Made by a program: the position numbers and the translations under genes | Shown: in pieces, positions 15,336 through 23,779 of the stretch | How the letters are laid out: the number at the start of each line of letters is the position of its first letter | Position numbering within the stretch: position 1 is the stretch's first letter | Source of the DNA: Deltaproteobacteria bacterium | GTDB taxonomy: Bacteria > Myxococcota_A > Polyangia > Polyangiales > Polyangiaceae | Direction of reading: 5' to 3' | NCBI GenBank assembly: GCA_003235365.1 | Contig: QJWJ01000381.1 | Coordinates: 1-34,333 of the forward strand | DNA: 34,333 bases | The notes under the pieces: model-generated | Databases searched by the model: none | What the model saw: the letters and a program-made list of their open reading frames with translations, nothing else | Told to the model about the DNA's origin: nothing

Positions 15336-16178
15336 ATGTCCCCTCACAACTCCACCGGGTGCAGGATCCTCGCGCAACGACCGCCGGTCGCGTTCGCCCA
15401 CCGGGGATGCGCACTGGACTGGCCGGAGAACACCGAACTGGCCTTTCGAAGCTGTCAGAGCAACAGCGAGGTCGTCATCGAGACGGACGTTCGCGTCACC
15501 GCGGACGGCCAGCTCGTGTTGTTCCACGACGCCCGCCTCGACCGAACGACGAATGGGCATGGCGCCCTCGCCGGTCGCTCGCTCCAGCAACTGCGCCACC
15601 TCGACGCGGGCTATTGGTTTACACGCGACGGCATCGAGTTTCCCCACCGTGGTCGTGGTCTACGAATCGTCACGCTCGACGAGCTGGTCGAAATGACGCC
15701 GAATGCGAACTACAACGTGGAGCTCAAACCGGGCGCAGCTGGAGTTGCAGAGCGCTTTTGGCGTTGGCTGCAACGACGTGGTCTCCACGAACGGTTTCTG
15801 GTTGCCAGTTCGGGCCACCCGACGCTGTCGGCGTTTCGCGATCTCAGTGCGGCGCGCGTGGCGACGTCGGCGAGCCGACGGGAGGTGTTGTGGTTCCTCG
15901 CCGCGACGATGGCCGGGCGCCCCGCGCGTCCGCCGGTCGTCTACCAAGCGCTTCAGCTGCCCACGCGACTGGGATCACGACTGTTGATCGAACAACGGCT
16001 GCTGGACGCCGCCCGCGCGATGGGCGTCGCGGTTCACGTCTGGACAGTCAACGGCGAAGCCGAGCTGAGGCGAATGTTGGAGCTGGGCGTCGACGGCGTG
16101 ATGACAGACCGAAGCGATTTCTTGGCGCGGATCCTTCGAAACGAAAGTGGATTCGCTTCGGGGCGAACCGACCCCTGA
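15336..16178 (+). CDS. Glycerophosphodiester phosphodiesterase
   Basis: 280-residue GDPD-family enzyme that splits glycerophosphodiesters into glycerol 3-phosphate and an alcohol, using a TIM barrel and a divalent metal. Motifs in order: FAHRG (20-24, catalytic His22), WPENT (29-33), VIETDVRVTADGQLVLFHD (47-65, metal ligands Glu49 and Asp51, catalytic His64), LDRTTNG, VELK (128-131), then VHVWTVN and GVDGVMTDR near the end. No signal peptide is seen, so it is probably cytoplasmic and recycles deacylated phospholipids. It stands before the three-gene AcpH-like/GntR/SDR cluster but has a 132-bp gap from it. Confidence 0.93.
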   Translation: MSPHNSTGCRILAQRPPVAFAHRGCALDWPENTELAFRSCQSNSEVVIETDVRVTADGQLVLFHDARLDRTTNGHGALAGRSLQQLRHLDAGYWFTRDGIEFPHRGRGLRIVTLDELVEMTPNANYNVELKPGAAGVAERFWRWLQRRGLHERFLVASSGHPTLSAFRDLSAARVATSASRREVLWFLAATMAGRPARPPVVYQALQLPTRLGSRLLIEQRLLDAARAMGVAVHVWTVNGEAELRRMLELGVDGVMTDRSDFLARILRNESGFASGRTDP

Positions 16179-16297
16179 CGACGCACGAAGAGCTTGCTCG
16201 GAGCGCGGGCCGCAACGTGGAGCGGCCTGGCACACGAGCAAGCGGTACCTGAAACTCGAGGCGCGTCGAATCACCGGCACGTCACGGTAGCGTCGTC

Positions 16298-16303
16298 TAC
16301 ACT
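16298..16303 (+). promoter_or_regulatory. Candidate -10 box TACACT, AcpH-like gene
   Basis: TACACT ends 7 nt before the GTG at 16311 with no Shine-Dalgarno. This is the same sequence, at similar distance, as before the kinase gene. It would start the three-gene cluster as a leaderless mRNA. Confidence 0.4.
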
Positions 16304-16310
16304 CGGCCAG

Positions 16311-17009
16311 GTGAACTTCTTCGGGCATTGCGTGGTCGCGCACCTCAAATCCCCAGATCCCGCCTTCGCACTGGGAGCCATGTTGCCGGATCTGGTCCAG
16401 ATGCTCGGTCGCCGGCGCATCCAGGCGAGCAACCCGAGCGTCGACGCAGGCGTACGCTTTCACCACGCCACCGACGCTGTGTTTCACGATCACACGCTCT
16501 TCTCTTCTCTGCAGAACGAAGCTCGGCGCGACTTGCGGCACCTCGGTGTGTCCCGCGGACCTCGGTTGGCGGTAGCCCACGTGGGTTTGGAGTTGATGCT
16601 CGATGCAGAGCTCGCCGCTGGCAAGGCGGACGTCCAGCACTACAGTCGAGCACTGAGCTGTCTGCCAACGTTGCAGGGCGCACTGACGATGGACGGCGAC
16701 GCGGGCAACTTCGGCGAGCTGCTGCGCTTGCGCGAGCGCCTGGTCGAGCGACTGCCGACCCTGATACCCCGCACACCGGAGCAACTCGTCGAGCGGCTCG
16801 TCCGAATCTTGGGGCATCGCCCTGCCCTGTCGCTCGATGCGGCGGAGATCCCCGCGGTTTTGAGCTGGGCCGGCCCGACCTGGCAAACCGTGCGAGCGCG
16901 CCGCGACGAGTGGCTGGATCAGTTGAAGGCCGGCTTGCGCTTGGGAGTGGGAACTGCGAGATTGTCCGGCGATTCCGCGGCGGTTTCCCCTTTCGAGAGT
17001 TCCCCATGA
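16311..17009 (+). CDS. ACP phosphodiesterase (AcpH/DUF479)-like protein
   Basis: 232-residue protein resembling acyl-carrier-protein phosphodiesterase AcpH, an HD-like metal hydrolase that removes 4'-phosphopantetheine from ACP. Matching landmarks: MNFFGHCVVAHL at the start, LGAMLPDLV (21-29, Asp27), VDAGVRFHHATDAVFHDH (44-61, His51/His52/Asp55 and His59/His61), and VAHVGLELMLDAEL (88-101). Start is GTG 16311, where AcpH homology begins and where TACACT sits 7 nt upstream. The frame is open further upstream, but that part has no AcpH likeness. Its TGA overlaps the ATG of the GntR gene (ATGA), so translation is coupled. True ACP hydrolysis is unproven; many DUF479 proteins are uncharacterised. 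Confidence 0.78.
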   Translation: MNFFGHCVVAHLKSPDPAFALGAMLPDLVQMLGRRRIQASNPSVDAGVRFHHATDAVFHDHTLFSSLQNEARRDLRHLGVSRGPRLAVAHVGLELMLDAELAAGKADVQHYSRALSCLPTLQGALTMDGDAGNFGELLRLRERLVERLPTLIPRTPEQLVERLVRILGHRPALSLDAAEIPAVLSWAGPTWQTVRARRDEWLDQLKAGLRLGVGTARLSGDSAAVSPFESSP

Positions 17010-17779
17010 ACGACGACGAGCTAGATCCGAACGACTTGCCGCGAACCCCGAACATCGCGGACGCGATCTTCGAGGATCTGCGTAACCAAATCCTCAAGGG
17101 CCAGCTCAAGCCCGGGGAGCGACTGATCGGGGAACGCGAGCTGGCGACGACCTACGGTACCAACCGCAACACGTTGCGAGAAGCAGTGCGCAAACTCGAA
17201 CAGGCCCGCTTGGTGAGCGTACGTCACGGCCGCGGCGTCACCGTTTCCGACTTCCGCAAAACCGGAACGTTGGAACTGGCGGCCCCGTTTCTCAAGAGCG
17301 GTCCGGACATGCGGGAGCTGGTCCGCATGCTCGAGGACATCTTGGTGCCACGCGTGCTGCTGATCGCGTACGCAACGCGGTTGGCGGCACGACGGGCGGA
17401 ACCCGACGACATTCAACGCTTGAACGAACTGAGCGACCTGTTGATCACCGCGTTCGAAGCCAAGGACGCCAAGGTCGTGGCCAAAGGATTTCACCGCTGG
17501 TTGGACGCCCTGGTCGACGCCGGGCACTCGACCACCGTGCGCTGGATCGCCAATCCGTTTTTGCAGGCATTACGCGACCTGCTCGACCGGTTACCCATGC
17601 TGTGGATCCTCGAGCCCAGCTTCCCCGAACACTTGCGCAAAGTCGTCGCCGCCGTGGAGGCCGGGGACGAAGAAGCGAGTGAGCGCGCCACTCAAGAGTA
17701 CTACGAACGGGTGGATTCCCAGTTGCTGGCGTTGTTGCGCCGTACCGTCGCTGGCGCCGGGGACGCCGGAAATCGCTGA
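17006..17779 (+). CDS. GntR-family (FadR-like) transcription regulator
   Basis: 257-residue repressor or activator with an N-terminal winged helix (about 14-80): IADAIFEDLRNQILKGQLKPG, then IGERELATTYGTNRNTLREA, then LVSVRHGRGVTV. A C-terminal all-helical FCD/FadR-like effector domain follows (about 95-245). The metal-binding His/Asp set typical of FCD domains is incomplete: FHRWL and EHLRKVV are there, but the last His position is Tyr/Tyr. That recalls FadR-type members that bind acyl ligands instead of metal-carboxylates. It overlaps the AcpH-like gene by 4 bp and the SDR gene by 1 bp (TGATG), so the three are made together. Probably regulates its own cluster. A lipid-type ligand is inferred from the AcpH-like neighbour only. 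Confidence 0.9.
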   Translation: MNDDELDPNDLPRTPNIADAIFEDLRNQILKGQLKPGERLIGERELATTYGTNRNTLREAVRKLEQARLVSVRHGRGVTVSDFRKTGTLELAAPFLKSGPDMRELVRMLEDILVPRVLLIAYATRLAARRAEPDDIQRLNELSDLLITAFEAKDAKVVAKGFHRWLDALVDAGHSTTVRWIANPFLQALRDLLDRLPMLWILEPSFPEHLRKVVAAVEAGDEEASERATQEYYERVDSQLLALLRRTVAGAGDAGNR

Positions 17780-18645
17780 TGGGGCAAATTCTGATCGCTG
17801 GCGCGGGCGACATCGGTACCCGCGTGGGCCTGCAGCTGGTCGACGCGGGTCATCGGGTGTGCGCGCTGCGCCGAAATCCCGCCAAGCTCCCCCCCTCGTT
17901 GCACCCGATTGCAGCCGACTTGAGCGAACGCGATCAGCTTCACGCCATTCCGCAGGACGTCAGCCACGTCGTCTACGCTGCAGCGGCAGATGGCTCCAGT
18001 GACGAACACTACGAACGTGCCTACGTCACCGGTCTGAACAACGTGCTCGAGCATTGCAGGGCCGCGGCACTGCCAATTCAGCGCATCGTGTTCATCTCGA
18101 GCACGGCGGTGTACGCGCAAGCCGATGGCGAATGGGTGAACGAGTCGTCACCGACCGAACCGACTGGATTTGCCGGCAAGCGCACGTTGGAAGCCGAAAA
18201 CCTCTTGAAGGACGCGGGATTCGATCACTGCATCTTGCGTTGCGGCGGCATCTACGGCCCGGGGCGCACGCGACTCGTCGATTGGGTCGAGTCGGGAACG
18301 GCCAGCTACGACCCAGACAACCCCGCCTACACCAACCGCATCCACGCCGACGACGTCGCCCGCGCCGCGATGTTCCTGTTGTTCCATCCCCAACCGGGGC
18401 GGCTCGTACTCGGCGTCGACGAGCGACCCGCGACCATGAGCGAGGTGCTGCACTGGCTCGCTTCCGAACTCGGCGCGCCGCCTCCCGTGGCGCGCTCGGC
18501 GAGTGCAGGCGGAAGCGCGCGCCGCTCGGCGAGCAACAAGCGAGTGAGCAGCGAGAGGCTACGCGGTCTCGGTTTCGAATTCCGCTTCCCGAGCTATCGC
18601 GAGGGGTACACCGCGTTGCTGCAAGCCCGACGCCAGTCCAACTGA
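17779..18645 (+). CDS. NAD(P)-binding SDR, YeeZ-like
   Basis: 288-residue extended/atypical short-chain dehydrogenase-like protein. The nucleotide site is MGQILIAGAGDIGTRVG (1-17). VVYAAAADGS, FISSTAVYAQ and CILRCGGIYGPGR follow the NAD-dependent epimerase/dehydratase pattern. The catalytic YxxxK is replaced by FAGKRTLEAE, as in YeeZ-type proteins, so it may bind a cofactor without classic SDR chemistry. Its ATG overlaps the GntR stop codon. A Ser/Ala/Gly-rich patch (about 235-255) sits near the C-terminus. Substrate unknown. Confidence 0.85.
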   Translation: MGQILIAGAGDIGTRVGLQLVDAGHRVCALRRNPAKLPPSLHPIAADLSERDQLHAIPQDVSHVVYAAAADGSSDEHYERAYVTGLNNVLEHCRAAALPIQRIVFISSTAVYAQADGEWVNESSPTEPTGFAGKRTLEAENLLKDAGFDHCILRCGGIYGPGRTRLVDWVESGTASYDPDNPAYTNRIHADDVARAAMFLLFHPQPGRLVLGVDERPATMSEVLHWLASELGAPPPVARSASAGGSARRSASNKRVSSERLRGLGFEFRFPSYREGYTALLQARRQSN

Positions 18646-18745
18646 ACAGGCCCCACCGATCGCAAAGCTCCCGAGTCGACCGCAACTCCGCGACGACCAC
18701 GGAAACTGAAGACCCCGCGGCGAGCCGCCCCCCAAGCCCCCAGAG

Positions 18746-18762
18746 CCCACCGCGCCGGTGGG
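18746..18762. terminator. Hairpin after the AcpH-like/GntR/SDR cluster
   Basis: CCCACCG (18746-18752), loop CGC, CGGTGGG (18756-18762): a perfect 7-bp stem about 100 bp past the SDR stop. A second GGCGC-CTT-GCGCC stem lies at 18788-18800. No T-tract follows either, so intrinsic termination is uncertain. Confidence 0.3.
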
Positions 18763-18887
18763 GCGGTCGACAGCCGCGACCCCGAAAGGCGCCTTGCGCC
18801 GCTGGGGCGACTTTCGTGGCAATTTCGCGCGTTGGCAAGCTGATCGGGGTTTTGAGCGCGTGCGCTGGATTTTGGCGCAACCTTCCC

Positions 18888-18893
18888 TACAGT
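18888..18893 (+). promoter_or_regulatory. Candidate -10 box TACAGT, helicase gene
   Basis: TACAGT ends 7 nt before ATG 18901. No Shine-Dalgarno is present, consistent with a leaderless start. No convincing -35 is seen. Confidence 0.4.
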
Positions 18894-18900
18894 CAAGCGC

Positions 18901-21243
18901 ATGCTTCGTGCTGCAGCGCCGCTCGCTTCCGAGTTGGTTGCTTTGCTGGGGCCGACCAACACCGGCAAGACACACCATTGCATCGAACGCATGCTCGACC
19001 ACGAGTCGGGCATGATCGGTTTGCCCCTGCGATTGCTGGCTCGAGAGGTGTACGACAAGGTCAGCGCTCGTATCGGCCAGCAACGGGTCGCACTGATCAC
19101 GGGGGAAGAGAAGCGAGTCCCGCCGCGCCCAGACTACTGGATCTGCACGGTCGAGGCGATGCCACTGGACGTCGAGGTCGACTTTCTCGCGGTGGACGAG
19201 ATTCAGATGATCGCCCACCCGTCGCGCGGGCACGTGTTTACCCACCGCCTCTTGCATGCGCGGGGAATTCGAGAAACTTGGTTCCTAGGGTCGCACACGG
19301 CGTGGCGCTTGATTCGACACCTCGTGCCCACCATCAAGGTCAACAGCAAGCCGCGTTTGTCGTCCCTGCGCCATCGGGGCCGATTGGGGCTGGGCCAATT
19401 GCCGCCGCGCAGCGCCGTCGTCGCGTTCACTTCGGCCCAGGTGTACGAAATGGCAGAGCGCATCAAGCATCGCCGGGGAGGTGCCGCGGTCGTGCTGGGC
19501 GCACTGTCCCCCCGGACCCGCAACGCGCAAGTGGCCATGTATCAGTCGGGTGAGGTCGACTACCTCGTCGCCACGGACGCGATCGGCATGGGGCTCAACA
19601 TGTCGGTGAGCCACGTCGCGTTTCACTCGTTGGAGAAGTTCGATGGCCGCCACTGCCGCGCACTGAGCGTCCCCGAACTGGCTCAGATCGCGGGCCGCGC
19701 CGGCCGCCACCTCAACGACGGCAGTTTCGGCACGCTGGCGCCCTGCGCCCCTTTGTCCGACGACGTGGCTCGAGCCATCGAGAATCATCGGTTCGAATCG
19801 GACAGGCATGCGGTTTGGCGCAACCACGACTTGAACACCGATGATCTCGACGCGCTGATCGATTCACTTCACGCGCCGCCACCGCGCCCAGGCTTGCGGT
19901 CGCTCGCTGGCGCGGACGACTCCAACGCCTTGACCAGTCTCGCCCAACGCCCTTGGCTGCGGCGCGCCGCCAATTGTCGCGAACGCGTCGATCTGCTGTG
20001 GCAGGTATGCCAGATCCCCGACTACCGCAAGCTGCTACCCGAGGCGCACGTCGAACTGTTGGGGTCGATCTATGCCCAACTCACCGGACCGGGTGAATGT
20101 CTCGGTGGCCGCTGGTTGAGCGAACGCATCGAGCGCCTCGACGACGACCAGGGCGACATCGATACGTTGCTCGGCCGCCTGGCGTTCACCCGCACGTGGA
20201 CCTACGTCAGCCACCAAACGCGTTGGCTACAGCGCGCCAAGCACTGGCAACAGCGCACCCGCGACATCGAGGATCGTCTCAGCGACGCGCTGCACGAGCG
20301 GCTCATGCAGCGCTTCGTCGAACGCAGACGCGGCCACCTCCGAACCACTCAGCCTGGGCAACGAAGCGGCGCTCGATCAGCGGGCAGCCCCATCGCCCCG
20401 GGGCATGCTTTCGCAAGCCTGATGCAGCTGCGCGACGAACTCGATGGTAGAACACCCCAGCAACCGTCGATCGACATTCTCGTAGATGCCGCACACGAGT
20501 GTTTCACCCTGGACCCGCAGGGACGAATCGCCGTCGAGGGCACGCCGGTCGGCGTGTTGCGTCGCGGGACCTCCGTGTTGCACCCGGAGGTGAGCGTCGC
20601 GTCCGAGTTCAGTGGCGGCGACGCATTGCGCCTGGAACGCCGGCTGCGAGCCTTCGCCAAAGACGCCGTCGGGCAACTGCTGGGCAATCTCGCCGAGGAT
20701 CGAGACGCGTCGGCCCCGGAACGCGGGCTACTCTACCAGCTGCGCGCCGGCTTGGGGTTGTGCACCAAGGTAGCCGCGGAGACACAGCTGAAGAGCTTGA
20801 GCAGTGAGGCGCGCGCGCGTTTGACGCGCCGCGGAATTCGCACGGGACGGCGCTTCATTTACTGCCCTGATTTGGTGCAGGGAGATGCGATGCGAATGCG
20901 CGCAGCGTTGCTTTCCGTTTACCACTCCCGAAACTTCGGCCCCCTGGCGGAAGGCCCCCGATCGAGCTCACAGCCCCCGAGGCTCAGCGACGCCGATCTG
21001 AGCGGCCTCGGCTACGTGCGCGTGGGGTCGAACGTGGTGCGATGCGACGTCCTGGAAACGTTGCTCACCGCAAAAGAGCGCGCCATCGACCCGACTGAAA
21101 TGGCAGCCGTCATCGGCTGCACGACGGAGGAACTTCCAGCGCTGCTCGCCCTGATACCCAAGGGCACCAAACGGCGGCGTCGACGCAGAAAACGCCATCC
21201 AAACGCTCAACAAACTTCTGGGCAAAGTGGAAGCTCGATGTGA
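18901..21243 (+). CDS. Suv3-like ATP-dependent RNA/DNA helicase
   Basis: 780-residue superfamily 2 helicase like mitochondrial Suv3 (SUPV3L1), which unwinds RNA and works with exoribonucleases. Walker A GPTNTGKT is at 17-24, then MIGLPLRLLAREVYDK, GEEKR, ICTVEAM, DEIQM (99-103, motif II; family DEIQ form), FLGSHT, then ATDAIGMGLNM (224-234) and QIAGRAGR (262-269, motif VI). The family's zinc-free helical C-terminal region follows. The far C-terminus ends in a strongly basic tail (KRRRRRRKRHP), probably for nucleic-acid binding. Alone in its transcription unit; no RNase gene is adjacent. Function in RNA turnover is inferred from the family. Confidence 0.88.
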   Translation: MLRAAAPLASELVALLGPTNTGKTHHCIERMLDHESGMIGLPLRLLAREVYDKVSARIGQQRVALITGEEKRVPPRPDYWICTVEAMPLDVEVDFLAVDEIQMIAHPSRGHVFTHRLLHARGIRETWFLGSHTAWRLIRHLVPTIKVNSKPRLSSLRHRGRLGLGQLPPRSAVVAFTSAQVYEMAERIKHRRGGAAVVLGALSPRTRNAQVAMYQSGEVDYLVATDAIGMGLNMSVSHVAFHSLEKFDGRHCRALSVPELAQIAGRAGRHLNDGSFGTLAPCAPLSDDVARAIENHRFESDRHAVWRNHDLNTDDLDALIDSLHAPPPRPGLRSLAGADDSNALTSLAQRPWLRRAANCRERVDLLWQVCQIPDYRKLLPEAHVELLGSIYAQLTGPGECLGGRWLSERIERLDDDQGDIDTLLGRLAFTRTWTYVSHQTRWLQRAKHWQQRTRDIEDRLSDALHERLMQRFVERRRGHLRTTQPGQRSGARSAGSPIAPGHAFASLMQLRDELDGRTPQQPSIDILVDAAHECFTLDPQGRIAVEGTPVGVLRRGTSVLHPEVSVASEFSGGDALRLERRLRAFAKDAVGQLLGNLAEDRDASAPERGLLYQLRAGLGLCTKVAAETQLKSLSSEARARLTRRGIRTGRRFIYCPDLVQGDAMRMRAALLSVYHSRNFGPLAEGPRSSSQPPRLSDADLSGLGYVRVGSNVVRCDVLETLLTAKERAIDPTEMAAVIGCTTEELPALLALIPKGTKRRRRRRKRHPNAQQTSGQSGSSM

Positions 21244-21331
21244 GCTTCTGAGCGAAACTGGTACGTCGCGCGCCCGGGGGTCGATCTGATGCCTGCGAGC
21301 AGGCTAACCTGCGCGTCATAGGAACGTGGCG

Positions 21332-23713
21332 ATGGATGGAAGTAGCCTAGATTTTCTCGACCAGTTGGTCCCCGGAACTCCGAGCACGGAGAACGACACG
21401 GCCCCGAGCATGCAGCAGCGCGCTGGCGCCGGTCGTTCACTCCCTCCGCCACCTCCATCGGTGGTCGCAGCCTCGCAGCAGCGGGCCGGCACCGGCGCTG
21501 CCACCGACCGACGCAGCGGAGGAATCGACATCGACATGGACGGCAGCAGCCCTCACCACAGCGCCCCCGAGCACCCCGTGCCCGACGGCTTGGCGGAACT
21601 CGAAGCCAACGCCCGCAGCGCGACCAATTCAGCTGTCCCGCTACCGCCTTCCCTGCGACCCGGCCCCCCGCCGCCGCCCTCACTGAGGCCACCTCCACCA
21701 GCCCAAAACACGAGGGGTTCCGGTTCGTTACCACCTGTCCCCCCGTCGATGCGCGCGTCGGCCGGCCCGCCCCCGCCGCCGCGTCCGCGAGTGCCCCTGC
21801 TCGAGGCGGAAGACGCGGATGAGTTCGTCGAACCGGAAGAGATCACCGCACCTCCGGCCGAAGTCGAAGCCGACGAGGCTGCCACCGTTCCGCGCGAAGC
21901 CCGCGTTGCCGTCTACGAGGAACCGACCGCACAGGCGGCATTCGGGGCAGCGCACGAATTCGGGGCCGACGCCTTGCCGACCGGCGTTGCCCACGACGTC
22001 CCCGAGCCGCCCCCTCCCCCGGCACCGCCGCCGGGCGTCCAAGTTTCGTCGCAGGTTTGGAGCGTGGATTCCCTTCCCCCTTCGCCGCCGCCAGTGGACA
22101 ACTCGGCGGCATCGTTCGAGGCATTTGGATCTGCCCCGTTGAATCCTCCAGCACCCGCCGCTGCGCCACCGATTGCCGCACCGCTGCCTGGTACGCCCCC
22201 GCCGCTATCAGCCCCACCACCGTTGTCAGCGCCACCGCTGGCCGCGCCACCAGCCGTGTCGATGTCGTCGGCACCGGCGTTCAGTCCCGGCATGAGCGCG
22301 CCGCCGCCGCCACCTGCGGGTGCCTTGGGCTCGTTGCCCCCGCCCCCCCCGCTGCCACCTCCACCGTCGATGCCTCCCCATTTGGGTGGTCCGGCGGTGG
22401 TGAGCGCGCCACCTCCGGCGACGTCCAGCGCGTCTGAGTGGGACGACGCCCCCACCACCGTCTACGAGCGTGACAGCCTGCGACCGAGCTTCCCCGGCGC
22501 CCGCGCATCTGCTCCGGCCGGCGCGCTGCCGGCCATGCCGACAGTACCCAGCGCTCGGGCCCCTCAGGCGCGAGATTTCGTCCAAGACCTCCTGCAGCGT
22601 CACGGAAAGTGGGCTGCCGCTGGAGCCGCTGCGCTGGTTTGCCTGATCGTCATCGCAATCGTCGCTTCAGGACCTGACGAGGGTGAACTCGTCGTCAACG
22701 TTTCCGGCCCCGACGCGGTGGCGGTCGATGGCGTCAAGGTATTCCTCGACGACCAGCTGGTTTGCGAGAACTCCCCGTGCCAGCTCAAGGAGGTCGAGGC
22801 CGTCGGACACGTCCTGCGCGTCGAAGCCGAGGGGTACCAAAGGTCGGCTCCGATGGCGCTGATCGTCAAGGCAGACGAAACGAAGATCCACAACGTCGAA
22901 CTGCAACGTGAAAAGGGCGTCACCGGGCTGAGCGTGGATTCGGCGTCGGGCAAGCTGGTGTTGTACGTCGACGGCAAGGAGATCGGGCCGCTACCTCAAC
23001 GCCTCGACGACCTGTCGCCCGGAGAACACCAACTGAAGTTCGTTGGGAGCGAGTCCTTCGAGCCGTTGCTCCAAACCGTGAATCTGAGCGAGGGTCAGAA
23101 GCTGAGTCTCGATCCGATCAAGCTGAAGGTGCTCAAAGGTATTGCGAAGTTCACCGCGGGCAAGAACGCGGCGGGGGCGACGGTGAAGGTGAACGGCAAG
23201 CAAGTGAAGCTGCCACACAGCGCCGAACTCAGCGGAAAGAAGTCCCACAAAGTCATCGCAACCAAAGACGGGTTCGAGCCCTTCGAGTTGGAGTTCGAGT
23301 TCGCGCCCGGTCAGGCGGAGCGGGAGGTCGAGATCGAGCTGTCGCCCCTGGATACGGAAGAGCTCGGCGAGATCGAAGAGTTCGAGGGTGACGCGGAGCC
23401 CGAAACGTCGGCGAAGACGGTCAACGCCAGCGCAAAGGCCGGGTCCGCCAAGAAGACGACGACCGCGCGCAAGTCCAAGGCCGCACGTTCGTCATCGAGC
23501 AAGGGCGGCAGCAACGGCAAGCTGACCTTGTTGTCGGTGCCTCCGGTGATGGTGATCCTCGACGGCAGGCCCATCGGCAAGACGCCCAAGCGCGCCATGT
23601 CCGTCTCGCCGGGAAGCCACAGCGTCGTCTTCGTCCACCCGAGCAAAGGTCGCAAACGCGCCTCGGCAAAGGTGGCAGCGGGCGGCAGCAAGACGGTCGC
23701 GGTTCGTTTCTGA
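21332..23713 (+). CDS. Proline-rich membrane protein with PEGA-type domains
   Basis: 793-residue protein. The N-terminal half (about 1-425) is a cytoplasmic-type, very Pro/Ala/Ser-rich low-complexity region with repeated PPPP and PPLSAPP tracts. It includes SEWDDAPTTVYERDS (368-382), which resembles kinase-target/FHA-binding TTVY segments. One membrane helix spans 427-446. Outside are tandem PEGA-like beta repeats: about 452-526, 532-601, 602-672, then an acidic and Lys/Ala/Ser linker, and a clear terminal PEGA (730-793: VMVILDGRPIGKTP...VSPGSHSVVF). ATG 21332 is chosen because AGGA (21320-21323) is well spaced; a GTG at 21326 is possible. TAACCT at 21305-21310 could be the -10. Likely an envelope scaffold that may be phosphorylated by Ser/Thr kinases. 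That role is inferred. Confidence 0.85.
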   Translation: MDGSSLDFLDQLVPGTPSTENDTAPSMQQRAGAGRSLPPPPPSVVAASQQRAGTGAATDRRSGGIDIDMDGSSPHHSAPEHPVPDGLAELEANARSATNSAVPLPPSLRPGPPPPPSLRPPPPAQNTRGSGSLPPVPPSMRASAGPPPPPRPRVPLLEAEDADEFVEPEEITAPPAEVEADEAATVPREARVAVYEEPTAQAAFGAAHEFGADALPTGVAHDVPEPPPPPAPPPGVQVSSQVWSVDSLPPSPPPVDNSAASFEAFGSAPLNPPAPAAAPPIAAPLPGTPPPLSAPPPLSAPPLAAPPAVSMSSAPAFSPGMSAPPPPPAGALGSLPPPPPLPPPPSMPPHLGGPAVVSAPPPATSSASEWDDAPTTVYERDSLRPSFPGARASAPAGALPAMPTVPSARAPQARDFVQDLLQRHGKWAAAGAAALVCLIVIAIVASGPDEGELVVNVSGPDAVAVDGVKVFLDDQLVCENSPCQLKEVEAVGHVLRVEAEGYQRSAPMALIVKADETKIHNVELQREKGVTGLSVDSASGKLVLYVDGKEIGPLPQRLDDLSPGEHQLKFVGSESFEPLLQTVNLSEGQKLSLDPIKLKVLKGIAKFTAGKNAAGATVKVNGKQVKLPHSAELSGKKSHKVIATKDGFEPFELEFEFAPGQAEREVEIELSPLDTEELGEIEEFEGDAEPETSAKTVNASAKAGSAKKTTTARKSKAARSSSSKGGSNGKLTLLSVPPVMVILDGRPIGKTPKRAMSVSPGSHSVVFVHPSKGRKRASAKVAAGGSKTVAVRF

Positions 23714-23725
23714 GTCGACACGCCT

Positions 23726-23764
23726 CGGGACGTGACTGCGCCAGCGTTCGCGCACTACGTCCCG
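23726..23764. terminator. Bidirectional hairpin between convergent genes
   Basis: CGGGACGT (23726-23733) pairs with ACGTCCCG (23757-23764). An inner TGCG/CGCA stem (23737-23740 / 23751-23754) extends it. It lies between the stops of the PEGA gene (+) and the YcaO gene (-), fitting a shared terminator, although no T-tract follows on either strand. Confidence 0.5.
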
Positions 23765-23779
23765 GCCGCTTCGACCCGT

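Noticed and set aside
18054..19553. 499-codon plus-strand frame overlapping SDR and helicase genes
   Set aside because: It runs through two well-supported genes in another frame and has no recognisable domain.
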